A stretch of DNA of 38,151 nt from a virus. Each line of letters begins with the position of its first letter. Position 1 is the first letter of the stretch. A program made the translations under genes and the position numbers. The stretch is taken from positions 1 through 38,151 of IMG/VR virus record IMGVR_UViG_3300006793_000005. One strand, written 5' to 3'. Shown here in pieces: positions 19,412 to 28,137 of the stretch. The notes beneath the pieces are model-generated. The model saw only the letters and a program-made list of their open reading frames with translations, made no database searches and was not told the DNA's origin.

Positions 19412-22400
19412 CTCAGTTGTCTCCATTTATCCGGGCTTCTTATCCGGCCCATCTTTGTTCTCGTTTCCGAGTCCAAGCGTCCTTTTTCCCACCGCTTTTC
19501 GGTGCCCCTGGTGTGCTTCCGTGTGCCCTCATGCAGGATTGCGTCGAGCCTCGACTGGTCTTTCAGGAGGTCCCTGCGCGCATCAAACTCCTGGTCGAGG
19601 TAGAACTCTAGCTTCTCCACTGATTCTTTGAGCCGCTTCTTAGCCGCCTTCAGGTTGTCATATTCTGTGGACAGCGCGCTTCTCTCTGGTCCCGCCGTGA
19701 GTCGGCCGATCTTGCGCTTCTTAGTCCCGATGTCCTCGTCGTACCCCTTGAGGCGCTTGGCCGTTCTATCCATCACGGCTGAGATGGCGCGCTTCTTCAT
19801 CTCTTTGAGCGCCTCGTCCGTCTTAGACTTGTCCCCGATCATGAGCTCATGGCGGGGCATGTTGAACATGTGGTCGAGCATGACGGTGATGAAGCCGGTC
19901 GACGCCCTTTCCAACGCCCCGCCCCCTGGCGTCTCTATTGGAGCGCGGTATTTGTAACCCGCAAGCCACCTGGATATCCCGATCTCACTGTCCAAACGCG
20001 CAACCTCCTCATCTCGCTCGTAGGCGCTGAGGCTGTCATCAGCAAGCACCTTGTCTCGGAGCTTCTTGATGTCTGGTATCCGCCACTCGTAATACGCCGA
20101 GGCCCCCTTGCCTATATATCCGGGGACAAACGTGCGCATCGCTGTCTTTGTTATGAAGGCAATGATGGCGGCGTTGCTCGACCCCGGCATCCCCTTAGCC
20201 TCCGCGAAGTCGACGTATGCGTCAGCAATAGCGGAGCCGCCGACATACGCCATGTCCAAGGCGCGCTTCCAGCCCACGTTTGTGCCCTGCACGGTGCTGT
20301 CAGACAATCCCTTGGCGGCCTTGTACAGAGCGCGGTCGCCAGCGCTCATCTTCGCCAAGTCCTCGCGGGTGGCAGAGCCAAGTTGTTTGACCTGCTCTGG
20401 CCTGAGATATGACAGCTCGGTTGGGTCGATGTACCCAAGCCCGAAGTCGACAGCCGAGCGCCCGAACTCAAGCATCCTGAGCGTGTCCACCATGTCCTCG
20501 TGCGGGTTCGCGTTGCCCATCGGCCATACGTTATACACGCCCTCCTCCCCCGTCGGGTCCATGAGGATGGGCTTTGCCTCTTCCGGGCTCCAGGCTGACG
20601 CTGTTCTGAAGAGTTCGTCCTTCTCATCAAGCTGCGCAGCCTCCGCGCCAATGACGGATGACATCAGTGCGCCGTGAGACGCTGCCTCTGCCGCCCTCTT
20701 TACCATCAGCGGCTTGTAGTTTGTTGAGCCGCGCGACACCGGGCCCGCCAGGATCTCACCCACAATGCCCTGCCTGCCCGGCACGGTCGTCGTCACAGAA
20801 CGCCAGCCGCTAAACGGGGAGCCGAAGAGCGCGTCCCACTCGGGCGTATTCCGCTTTGCGATCTGAATGATTGGCACGTCCTTGAAGTTAACAAAGGTGC
20901 GCGCGGTGATCTCCCCGCCAGAGCGCGCCAATATCCCCAACAGTTGGGGCCGGGTCAGTTGCTTCCCGTTCGAATACGCATTCGACTTGCCGGACTGGGA
21001 TGGCTTCTTCTTGACCAGGGTGATCTCCCGCCCACGCCCCACCGGCACAGACATGCGCTTCCCCTCTGGGAGGGTGTCCCACTCGCGCAGGTACTTCTCC
21101 ATGATGTTGAACGTGTCCCACCCCTTGAACACATTGTCTGGCAGGTCGAACAGGCGACCTACGGTTTTCGTTGGGAGGTCTGCGATCTGCAGTCCTCTTT
21201 TTGTAACCTTCTTGAGCCACGCGTCACCAGTGGCAATGTCAAGGAGACCGGACTTCTTCAGTTCGACCGCCGCAAACGAACTGTCGAGGATATCGCCACG
21301 GCTGATGGCCTCGAAGAACTCTGCCGGGCGCTTTGTTGGAAGCCCTGCCTGCCACCGCTTATAATCGAGCGCCCAGTCCAACGCCTTGACTAACGCCAGC
21401 GGGTCTCTGTTTTTCAGTGCCGCAGCGCCAGCGTTTGATATCCACGCGTTTGCGTGTGAGCTGGGGTTAAGGGCTACGCGGGCTGCTTTTGTGTAGTTCG
21501 CGAGACCTTTGAAGAACGGGACGGTCCGCGTCCAAGACATGGACGGTGAGACGCCGCTCGCCCAGCCCTCGTCTGTGAATATCCAGCGCGCGGAGTTGAG
21601 CAAGTCGTCCTTCAGGTACAACTCTGGCTTCACCCTTCCAATAACAGGGTCCGAGTCCAGCAGCACAGGGTCGGGCGTCCGCACCGCGCGCTCGGGTGAT
21701 AGGTTTGCGGGCTTTTGAAGCCCAAACGCCTCGAGCATTTCCGGGGGCACCAGCTTAAGACGGTTAAGCCTGCGCACAAGGGCAGACGGCACATTGATAT
21801 TGTTATCCTTGGCGTACTTCAGGATGGCGGACGGAGAGTTCCGAGCAAGCGGAGGCAGTTCAGCCGTGTCCACGTACCTGTCTATGAAGTGCTGCAGTTC
21901 AGACGGGATGTCGGGCGCCGACTTGGCCGCGCTCTGCATGTCTATCCTTCCGGCGCGGGGAACCCCTCCCTCGGGAACGAAGGAGGAGCCCTCCGGGTGC
22001 CAGTCGCGAATCGACTTGAGCGCTGTGTTCTGGTGAGACAGCTTGCGAGATGTGATGGCGAGACGCCTCATGTTCGCAATCGCCATGGGCCTGCGCACTA
22101 GCGCGGCCAGTTCAGGGTCTGCGTCCATGTATCTGGCCATCGCGTCGACCACAGAGATCTCGCCAGGCTTTCCGTTCACATCTTGATACCTAAACCTGAC
22201 ATTGTTGACGCCACCTTCCTTTGCCTCGTCGAGGATTGCGCGCATCGAATCCCGGTCCACCGACCGGCGACTGCGGCGTTCGATCTCGTTGGCTATACGG
22301 GTGACTGCGCCCTCGCGATATGACGCGACCTGCATGTTGTTCGCTATCCTGTTCTCAAGGGCCAACTGCGCCTCCTCAAACGCGAGCGCCCTGAAGCCGG

Positions 22401-25254
22401 GGACCTGTGACAGCGGGCTGTCCTCAAAGAACTCGGCGGCGTCCTCAACAAGCCGCACCACCTCCTGGTTGAGGTTGCGAACCCTGGGCTCAACACTGCG
22501 CTTCGCGGCAGGCTCGTCCCTGAGGGCTCCCTCTGGGGTCAGCCTTCTCGAGGGGCTGAACGTACCGTCTGCCTGCAGCGTGTATGGCTTCTCGTCAAAG
22601 CTATAGCCACGCGACTCACGCGGAGCGGTGAGCCCAGGGGAAAGCTTTGGCGACTCGTATGCCGCTCGACCGGGGGGATACCATGGAGCCATCTCGTGAC
22701 CAGGCCGCACCACCGCTGGCTCTGGCGTAACCGGCGGCTCCTCGAACGGAACCATGCCGCGCCCACCGGGAACCCCCTCGCGCATCGCGGCGTCGGCCTC
22801 GTTCAACATCCTCTGCGCCTCGTGCGCCCGCTGCCTAAGCAAGTACGAAGTCTCGTCGGCAAGCGCCTCCTCCATCAGCCTCTCGACGATGTCGCGTGGC
22901 TGACCCTGAGACCGCGCCCTCTCGACCCGGTCGACAAGCGCCCGGTTGTACTCCCTGGACTCCTCGATAGCGGCTCGTGCCCGCTCCCTAAGCGCGCGAA
23001 CATTTATATCTGGTGGCGCCACCGCTCCACGATCAGGGACAGCGCCAGCACGTCGAGCGCCCATCGCCTCCCGTGTCGCTGCCACCTCTGGGAGGTCTGC
23101 CACTGCCCCTGGCGTCACCACGCGCTCGGCCTGGCCGACCATGCGAGCTCCAGCAGGGGTCTCTTGTGCCCGGAAAGCGCGCTCGGCGGCAACGAACGGG
23201 TCTCCGCCAGCCCTCTCCATCATCTGCATGAGAGCCGCTCGGGCGCTCTGCGGGTTTGGGAAGTGGCGCACTGAATCCGTCAAGTAGGCGAGCGCTTCAG
23301 CGAGCGCAGCCCTGTCCAACTGCGTCGGAGCGCGCCCCTTGAACGCATCGGAGGCCAACTGCCGGAGCCACGGCGTGTCCATGTCGAGCAGTTTCAGCCC
23401 AATCGCCTCTGCCTCTGGCGACAACGTGTACTTGCCAACACGAGGAGGCACTTGCCCAGGCGCAGGCAGGCCGAGCGGCTGCGGCTGCGGGGGCAGCGGG
23501 GTGTCGGTCGGGGCCAGCGGGGTGCCGCGCTCGAGAACCTCTGGGATGAGCGCCCCCTCTGGGCCAACTGGGCCAGCACGTCGAGCGCCCATCGCCGCAC
23601 GCGTGGCTGCTACCTCTGGCAACTCCCCGCCCGGAACGTCTTTGAACGAGAACCCTGCGCCAGGTGGCGGCTCTCCCGCAACCACTACATCGGGAGACAA
23701 CTCCTCATACACGGGCCTGCCACGACGCGCCTTGACCGGCTGCTGTATAGCAGCGCCGGGCTTTGGTGGAGGGTCGAGCGCGTTTGCCAGCTGCGGGCCC
23801 AGAGCCTTAACGCCCTGCTCTAACTGCCTCGGGTCCGGCAAGAGCTCATGCGCAAGCGGGCGCATGGCTGGGTCTGCCATGTGGGTGGGGTCGACCTTCC
23901 ATCGCTGAAAGAGGGCCCAGAGTTCGTTCGCTGAGTCCATGACGGCAGCGGCCCCGCGTGTCGCCCCAGCGCCTCTTCGCCCAGAGTCGGCGTATCTGTT
24001 CATGGCGTTGTATGTCTTGCGGCCCCAGTTGGCGGCACCCTTGGACAGCGGGACGCCAAGGCGTCGTGCAATCGGATACACCATCGCGGTAGTGACAATG
24101 GGGTACGCCTTTGCAACATCCCCCGGCTTGTTGAACAGCGCCTGGACGAAGGCCACCATCTCCCTGCTCATCTCAGGCCATCGCTTGGTCGCCTCCTCCT
24201 CAAGGATGTGCTGGCCACGTCCCTGGGATACCTCCATGCCGCCCATATCCAGGAGCACCTTCTTGCGCTCAGATGCGGTGGACTCCTCCCAGAACTCCTT
24301 TGGTATGTTGCCGCCTGACATCCATGAGAGGATCTCGTATGTCGCCTCTGCAAACTCGAGGGCGTTCTCGGCGGCGTTTTCAAGTAGTGTCTTCGAGCCA
24401 GAGCGCACGACAGCGTCCGAGAGGATGCCCTCAAGAAGGTCCGCAGACTCCTTGTTTTCGAGTTCCCACCTCTTGCTCCACCCCCTGCGCTCTGCCGGGT
24501 CCATCGAAACACCAAACACGCTGATGGTCTCGTCGCCGTCCCACTCGTCGGTGTTCATTGCCGCGTAGCCCTCAAGCGCTGCGCTTGTGATGCCACCGGC
24601 CAGCGTCCCCGCAAGAGCGCCAGCGCGCGTGAGCGCAGCCTGCCCTCTCGCCGCAGCGCGCTCGGGGATGCCGCCAACAGCCCCCTTCTGGTATGTGTCC
24701 AGGCCAGACTCGAGTCCACGCGCCTGCTCGAGCGCAAGAGGCTCTCGTGGCGCAGCAGCCCACTCAACGGTCTTGCGCACATCTTGCGCAAACTGGCTTG
24801 GCAGACCCTCGAACCTGCGATGCGCACGCGCCATCTGCTCCACAGGCCTTGAGCGCATGTAGTCTGCAACGCCAGACGGAAGCGGCTCTACGGGCTGGTT
24901 GCGCACAGCCGGGGCGCCTGGCTGCGCCTCGAACGGTCGCCTCACATCTGTCGCATACGGCAACTGCTGCGTCGGCCCAGGGAGCGGTGGGGAGGCTGGC
25001 TGCTCTGGAGCTGGCGGCAGAGTGAACGCCAGCGGCGTATCGAACGAAATGGGTGGCTCAGGAGGCTTGAGCCTAAGTGCCGAGGCGCCCTCGTGCTGCA
25101 TAAGCGGGACGGACGCAACCTGGTCGGTGATAGCCATCCCCTCAACGCCTGGCGCTGTGGGATCGATGCCGAAGCCGCCGAGGATCTCATTGAACCGCTC
25201 TCGCGTGACCCCCTGTGACGCCATCTGCTTGGCAAGCTCAAGGACAGTCGCCAT
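19408..25254 (-). CDS. Giant internal virion / DNA-ejection protein
   Basis: 1948 residues. The start is ATG at 25254 in a TAATG overlap with the upstream gene. The protein is long, mostly helical and Ala/Arg/Glu rich, with a Pro-rich N-terminal 130 residues, a Gly/Ala stretch (about 200-225) that could cross a membrane, and no recognisable enzyme motif. Near residues 553 and 728 it repeats LPEVAATR(A/E)AMGARRAG, and 25 bases of that repeat are identical at the DNA level. The basic coiled-coil C-terminus (ESVEKLEFYLDQEF onward) lacks a hydrolase. Size and place after two other Ala-rich virion genes match ejectosome proteins of T7-like podoviruses (gp16 length class). Homology to T7 gp16 is not shown. 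Confidence 0.75.
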   Translation of the reverse strand: MATVLELAKQMASQGVTRERFNEILGGFGIDPTAPGVEGMAITDQVASVPLMQHEGASALRLKPPEPPISFDTPLAFTLPPAPEQPASPPLPGPTQQLPYATDVRRPFEAQPGAPAVRNQPVEPLPSGVADYMRSRPVEQMARAHRRFEGLPSQFAQDVRKTVEWAAAPREPLALEQARGLESGLDTYQKGAVGGIPERAAARGQAALTRAGALAGTLAGGITSAALEGYAAMNTDEWDGDETISVFGVSMDPAERRGWSKRWELENKESADLLEGILSDAVVRSGSKTLLENAAENALEFAEATYEILSWMSGGNIPKEFWEESTASERKKVLLDMGGMEVSQGRGQHILEEEATKRWPEMSREMVAFVQALFNKPGDVAKAYPIVTTAMVYPIARRLGVPLSKGAANWGRKTYNAMNRYADSGRRGAGATRGAAAVMDSANELWALFQRWKVDPTHMADPAMRPLAHELLPDPRQLEQGVKALGPQLANALDPPPKPGAAIQQPVKARRGRPVYEELSPDVVVAGEPPPGAGFSFKDVPGGELPEVAATRAAMGARRAGPVGPEGALIPEVLERGTPLAPTDTPLPPQPQPLGLPAPGQVPPRVGKYTLSPEAEAIGLKLLDMDTPWLRQLASDAFKGRAPTQLDRAALAEALAYLTDSVRHFPNPQSARAALMQMMERAGGDPFVAAERAFRAQETPAGARMVGQAERVVTPGAVADLPEVAATREAMGARRAGAVPDRGAVAPPDINVRALRERARAAIEESREYNRALVDRVERARSQGQPRDIVERLMEEALADETSYLLRQRAHEAQRMLNEADAAMREGVPGGRGMVPFEEPPVTPEPAVVRPGHEMAPWYPPGRAAYESPKLSPGLTAPRESRGYSFDEKPYTLQADGTFSPSRRLTPEGALRDEPAAKRSVEPRVRNLNQEVVRLVEDAAEFFEDSPLSQVPGFRALAFEEAQLALENRIANNMQVASYREGAVTRIANEIERRSRRSVDRDSMRAILDEAKEGGVNNVRFRYQDVNGKPGEISVVDAMARYMDADPELAALVRRPMAIANMRRLAITSRKLSHQNTALKSIRDWHPEGSSFVPEGGVPRAGRIDMQSAAKSAPDIPSELQHFIDRYVDTAELPPLARNSPSAILKYAKDNNINVPSALVRRLNRLKLVPPEMLEAFGLQKPANLSPERAVRTPDPVLLDSDPVIGRVKPELYLKDDLLNSARWIFTDEGWASGVSPSMSWTRTVPFFKGLANYTKAARVALNPSSHANAWISNAGAAALKNRDPLALVKALDWALDYKRWQAGLPTKRPAEFFEAISRGDILDSSFAAVELKKSGLLDIATGDAWLKKVTKRGLQIADLPTKTVGRLFDLPDNVFKGWDTFNIMEKYLREWDTLPEGKRMSVPVGRGREITLVKKKPSQSGKSNAYSNGKQLTRPQLLGILARSGGEITARTFVNFKDVPIIQIAKRNTPEWDALFGSPFSGWRSVTTTVPGRQGIVGEILAGPVSRGSTNYKPLMVKRAAEAASHGALMSSVIGAEAAQLDEKDELFRTASAWSPEEAKPILMDPTGEEGVYNVWPMGNANPHEDMVDTLRMLEFGRSAVDFGLGYIDPTELSYLRPEQVKQLGSATREDLAKMSAGDRALYKAAKGLSDSTVQGTNVGWKRALDMAYVGGSAIADAYVDFAEAKGMPGSSNAAIIAFITKTAMRTFVPGYIGKGASAYYEWRIPDIKKLRDKVLADDSLSAYERDEEVARLDSEIGISRWLAGYKYRAPIETPGGGALERASTGFITVMLDHMFNMPRHELMIGDKSKTDEALKEMKKRAISAVMDRTAKRLKGYDEDIGTKKRKIGRLTAGPERSALSTEYDNLKAAKKRLKESVEKLEFYLDQEFDARRDLLKDQSRLDAILHEGTRKHTRGTEKRWEKGRLDSETRTKMGRIRSPDKWRQLR
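23044..23068. repeat. 25-bp direct repeat in the giant virion gene, copy 1
   Basis: Identical to 23572-23596, 528 bases apart and in the same reading frame. It encodes part of the repeated MGARRAG peptide. The surrounding sequence is similar but not identical, so a short internal duplication is likely. Confidence 0.8.
23572..23596. repeat. 25-bp direct repeat in the giant virion gene, copy 2
   Basis: Partner of 23044-23068. The spacing is a multiple of three, so recombination between the copies would delete or duplicate 176 codons in frame. Confidence 0.8.
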
Positions 25255-27152
25255 TAGTCCCCAGCCCGCCGCCGGAGTTTGCGCCCCCACTCCCCGCCAC
25301 CCCACGACGTGCTGATATTGGCCTTCCTTATTGCGTTCCGGGCCTTTATGAGCGCGGCCTTGGCCTCTTTCCTCTTCTTGAGGATCTCCTTCTTGTACTT
25401 GGCTGTGACCTCTCTTGCGTCACCATCGGACGTGCCGTAGTCCTTCATCTCCGGGTCAGACGCGAATTCGGCCACGTCCGCCTTGGATATCCCCGTCCTG
25501 TCAGCAATCTTCTTCAGCTTGGCGACCGCCGCCTTTACCATGGCCGGGCTCTCTAGCTGCCGGTGGTCAAGGCCGAGAGCCGCACTGGCATCGTCCATCG
25601 CCTTGCTGACAATGGCCCTGTCTGTAGCATCTGCTGCCGCCGGGCGCGTCCGCGTTTGCCAGTCACGGTTCCATGCGTCCAGTTTGGCTCGGGCGTCGGA
25701 GTCGAGGGAGCCGGGAGTCTCCTGTATCCTCTTGACCTGCAGAGCGCGGTCCTTGACCTTGATCCTGTTGGCCGCATACGTCCCCTTGGCGAGAGCAAGC
25801 AGCACATAATGTGGGTCGGCCGCATTTCTAGCGCTCATCGTGATGCCCTGGATCGTCGTCGTCTCCCTCCCCGGAGGAGTTGGGCCGTCGCCGCCGCCCT
25901 TCTTCTTCTTCTTCGCCTCCTTATCTTTCATTCTGTAGACATCCCGGAGGGTCTGGCTCTCCAGCTTCACCTGTTTGGCCGGAGCCCTTCTGCCCCCAGA
26001 CTTGATCGCGTTCCGAGCTCGAGCCTCCACCAGCGCGGGCACGTCGTGCTCACTTGTGATGAACGAGGCGTAGTCCATGGCACCGCGCGCTATCTGCAGC
26101 AAGTCTCTTGCCTGCGCCTCTTGGCCAGCAGCGATGAGTGCGCCGTATGACTCCGCCAGGTCGGAGATGGTGAAGTCGGACCCACCGCGCGCCCTTTCCA
26201 CAAACTCGCCAGCTGTGACGGGCGTGCCAGTGCGCTGCTCGGGCACATCCATGCGCTGCGCTTGGACGTGGAGCACGCGCTTCTGGTTTTCATTCAGCTC
26301 GTCGTACTGCTGTCGCGACCACCCGTATGCAGTGAGCGTCTGGTCAAGCGCCCTGTCGAGTCCCATCGCCTCTCTAACTTTGGCCACGAGATGGGGACGG
26401 TCTTCAGGCTCAACAGCCGCCATCCACTCTTGGAGCTTATTGCGCCTGGCTGGGGTCAGCTCCTCGAGTGCGGGTTGCGTCTGCTGCAGCGCGTCGCGCT
26501 CGAGGAGCTGACCCTTGACCCTCTCAAGCGCATCCCAGACCAATCGCCGCCGTGGATCGTAGCTGCCATCCGGCAGCTGGGTCCAAGCGATGCCGCCTTT
26601 GCCGTCCCTTGTGACGATTCCGTCCTGGATGGCCTCCTCCAAGACGGATTCCGGTGTAATGTCGGCCGTTGGTGCAGACGGTGGCTCCTCGAGGGGGGCG
26701 AACGCTCGCCTGGGCGACACCCCTTCTACCAGCCGACGAGTCATCTCTTCTCTCGCCACGGGGGCCTGCGCTCTTGCCCTCGCCGCACGCTCGGCCATCT
26801 CGGCCCCGCCCGAAGGATCCCAGTCCTGCGGGTCCTCCGTCATGCGCTGCCTGAGTGCGGTGAGCTCTTGGGGGCCGGTCGGGCCCTTCCAGTGCTCAGC
26901 GCGACTCTTAACCGCCTCCCCCTGCAAGCGAGCTACGGCTTCTTCTGGGGTCTCCTTTGCGGCCTGGTAGATGTGCCGACCAATCCCGTATAGACCAGCT
27001 GCGGCCTTAGTGCCGATCCCGATGGCCTGTATAATGCGCAGCGCCCGCTCTTCGCCCGATGGCTCTTGCGGCTTCTGTTGCCAGAACTTCTGCACCGGGG
27101 GCGTTCTCGGCCCGAAAGCCCGCGATGGGTCTGGAAGGATGATGCGTGCCAT
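25254..27152 (-). CDS. Internal virion protein (ejection-type)
   Basis: 632 residues, ATG at 27152 with a GGGGGG-type ribosome site. Charged helical protein with Pro/Arg-rich start, long Ala/Glu/Arg/Gln helices (PEEAVARLQGEAVKSR, REEMTRRLVEGVSPRRAF), a KKKKKGGGDG linker and a very basic end (KYKKEILKKRKEAKAALIK). There is no catalytic signature and no signal peptide. Placed between two other large virion-type genes and coupled to the 1948-residue gene (TAATG), it is probably one of three ejection proteins that enter the host with the DNA. Assignment is by context and composition. Confidence 0.65.
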   Translation of the reverse strand: MARIILPDPSRAFGPRTPPVQKFWQQKPQEPSGEERALRIIQAIGIGTKAAAGLYGIGRHIYQAAKETPEEAVARLQGEAVKSRAEHWKGPTGPQELTALRQRMTEDPQDWDPSGGAEMAERAARARAQAPVAREEMTRRLVEGVSPRRAFAPLEEPPSAPTADITPESVLEEAIQDGIVTRDGKGGIAWTQLPDGSYDPRRRLVWDALERVKGQLLERDALQQTQPALEELTPARRNKLQEWMAAVEPEDRPHLVAKVREAMGLDRALDQTLTAYGWSRQQYDELNENQKRVLHVQAQRMDVPEQRTGTPVTAGEFVERARGGSDFTISDLAESYGALIAAGQEAQARDLLQIARGAMDYASFITSEHDVPALVEARARNAIKSGGRRAPAKQVKLESQTLRDVYRMKDKEAKKKKKGGGDGPTPPGRETTTIQGITMSARNAADPHYVLLALAKGTYAANRIKVKDRALQVKRIQETPGSLDSDARAKLDAWNRDWQTRTRPAAADATDRAIVSKAMDDASAALGLDHRQLESPAMVKAAVAKLKKIADRTGISKADVAEFASDPEMKDYGTSDGDAREVTAKYKKEILKKRKEAKAALIKARNAIRKANISTSWGGGEWGRKLRRRAGD

Positions 27153-27163
27153 TTACTCCCCCC

Positions 27164-28129
27164 CTATGGTGTAGGCTCGGTGGATGTGGGCATTGGCTCT
27201 GCGGAGAAGGCGGCGAAGATGGCGCCTGTGCTGACAGCCCCGGCTGGGAGCCACGGCTTTAGTTTTTCATAAACTTCAACCAGTTTGTGCCACCCAGGCA
27301 CATCGCCATCGCCGGGAAACTCGCCAAACCAGTTGTCTTCCGGCTTGGTGCCAACACCGTGGATTTGCTCCCACTCTTTAACAATACCCGCAATGGTGTT
27401 GAGGCTTTTGAAAGCGCCTGCGTCTTCGTTGAGCATCTGAGCGGCATTGGGCCCAAATAGTTTGAGCGCGCCGAGAGATACCTCAGGCGTGGCTGTGATG
27501 TTCTTGTACGCAGCCCACCAGGACAGGGCGCCCGCTGCAGCCTTTTGCTGTGCGGGGTCATTCAGGTCGAGCGTTCCCAGCTTGGTCGTTACATATGCGG
27601 CCATGTCGTCGTACCCCTGACCGGCGCCGAGCATGCTGTTGATTGTTAACGAGAGGTCTTCCACAAAGGCACCAATCTGCTTCTGCTGCCCGGCCACCAT
27701 CTCTGCCTCGAACATCGCTAGGTCCGTCCCTGTTTGCTTCTCCTCCTTCACTGCCTCTGCAGCCTCAACTGCGGCGGCTCCAGCCCTCTCCTCGGCGGAG
27801 ACTGATGCGGCAGACGCTTGGCGCATAAGGTCGAGTGCCGTGCTTCCGCCCGCGCGAGCGACTCCGCCTCCTGTGGCGATACCTTGCTTTGCGATACTGG
27901 CTTGGCGCGCAACCTGCGCAAGCTGGAGAGCGTTCGCCTCCTTGGCAGCAGCGCGGATCTGGTCTGGCCTGGCAGCAGCGGCAATGGTTTTCGCCGCTGC
28001 TGCCTCCTTTTGACCGGCGAGCGTGCTGTAAACGGAACTCGACTGCGGGCCAGTCAGAAACTCCGAGGGCTGGCCTTGCTTGGGCGCAACACCCCCTTCC
28101 GTAGTACTGATCCCTGAATCGTTTGCCAT
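27164..28129 (-). CDS. Ala-rich internal virion protein
   Basis: 321 residues, ATG at 28129 preceded by GAGGTAAGCG. Ser/Thr/Gly-rich first 30 residues, then a long Ala-rich helical region (KEAAAAKTIAAAARPDQ, AAAKEANALQLAQVARQ, ASVSAEERAGAAAVEAAEAV) and a globular, Trp-containing C-terminal part. The Ala-rich helical character is common to small ejection proteins of podoviruses (T7 gp14 or P22 gp7/gp16 type). This class assignment is by analogy; no specific motif is seen. Confidence 0.6.
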   Translation of the reverse strand: MANDSGISTTEGGVAPKQGQPSEFLTGPQSSSVYSTLAGQKEAAAAKTIAAAARPDQIRAAAKEANALQLAQVARQASIAKQGIATGGGVARAGGSTALDLMRQASAASVSAEERAGAAAVEAAEAVKEEKQTGTDLAMFEAEMVAGQQKQIGAFVEDLSLTINSMLGAGQGYDDMAAYVTTKLGTLDLNDPAQQKAAAGALSWWAAYKNITATPEVSLGALKLFGPNAAQMLNEDAGAFKSLNTIAGIVKEWEQIHGVGTKPEDNWFGEFPGDGDVPGWHKLVEVYEKLKPWLPAGAVSTGAIFAAFSAEPMPTSTEPTP

Positions 28130-28137
28130 CGCTTACC

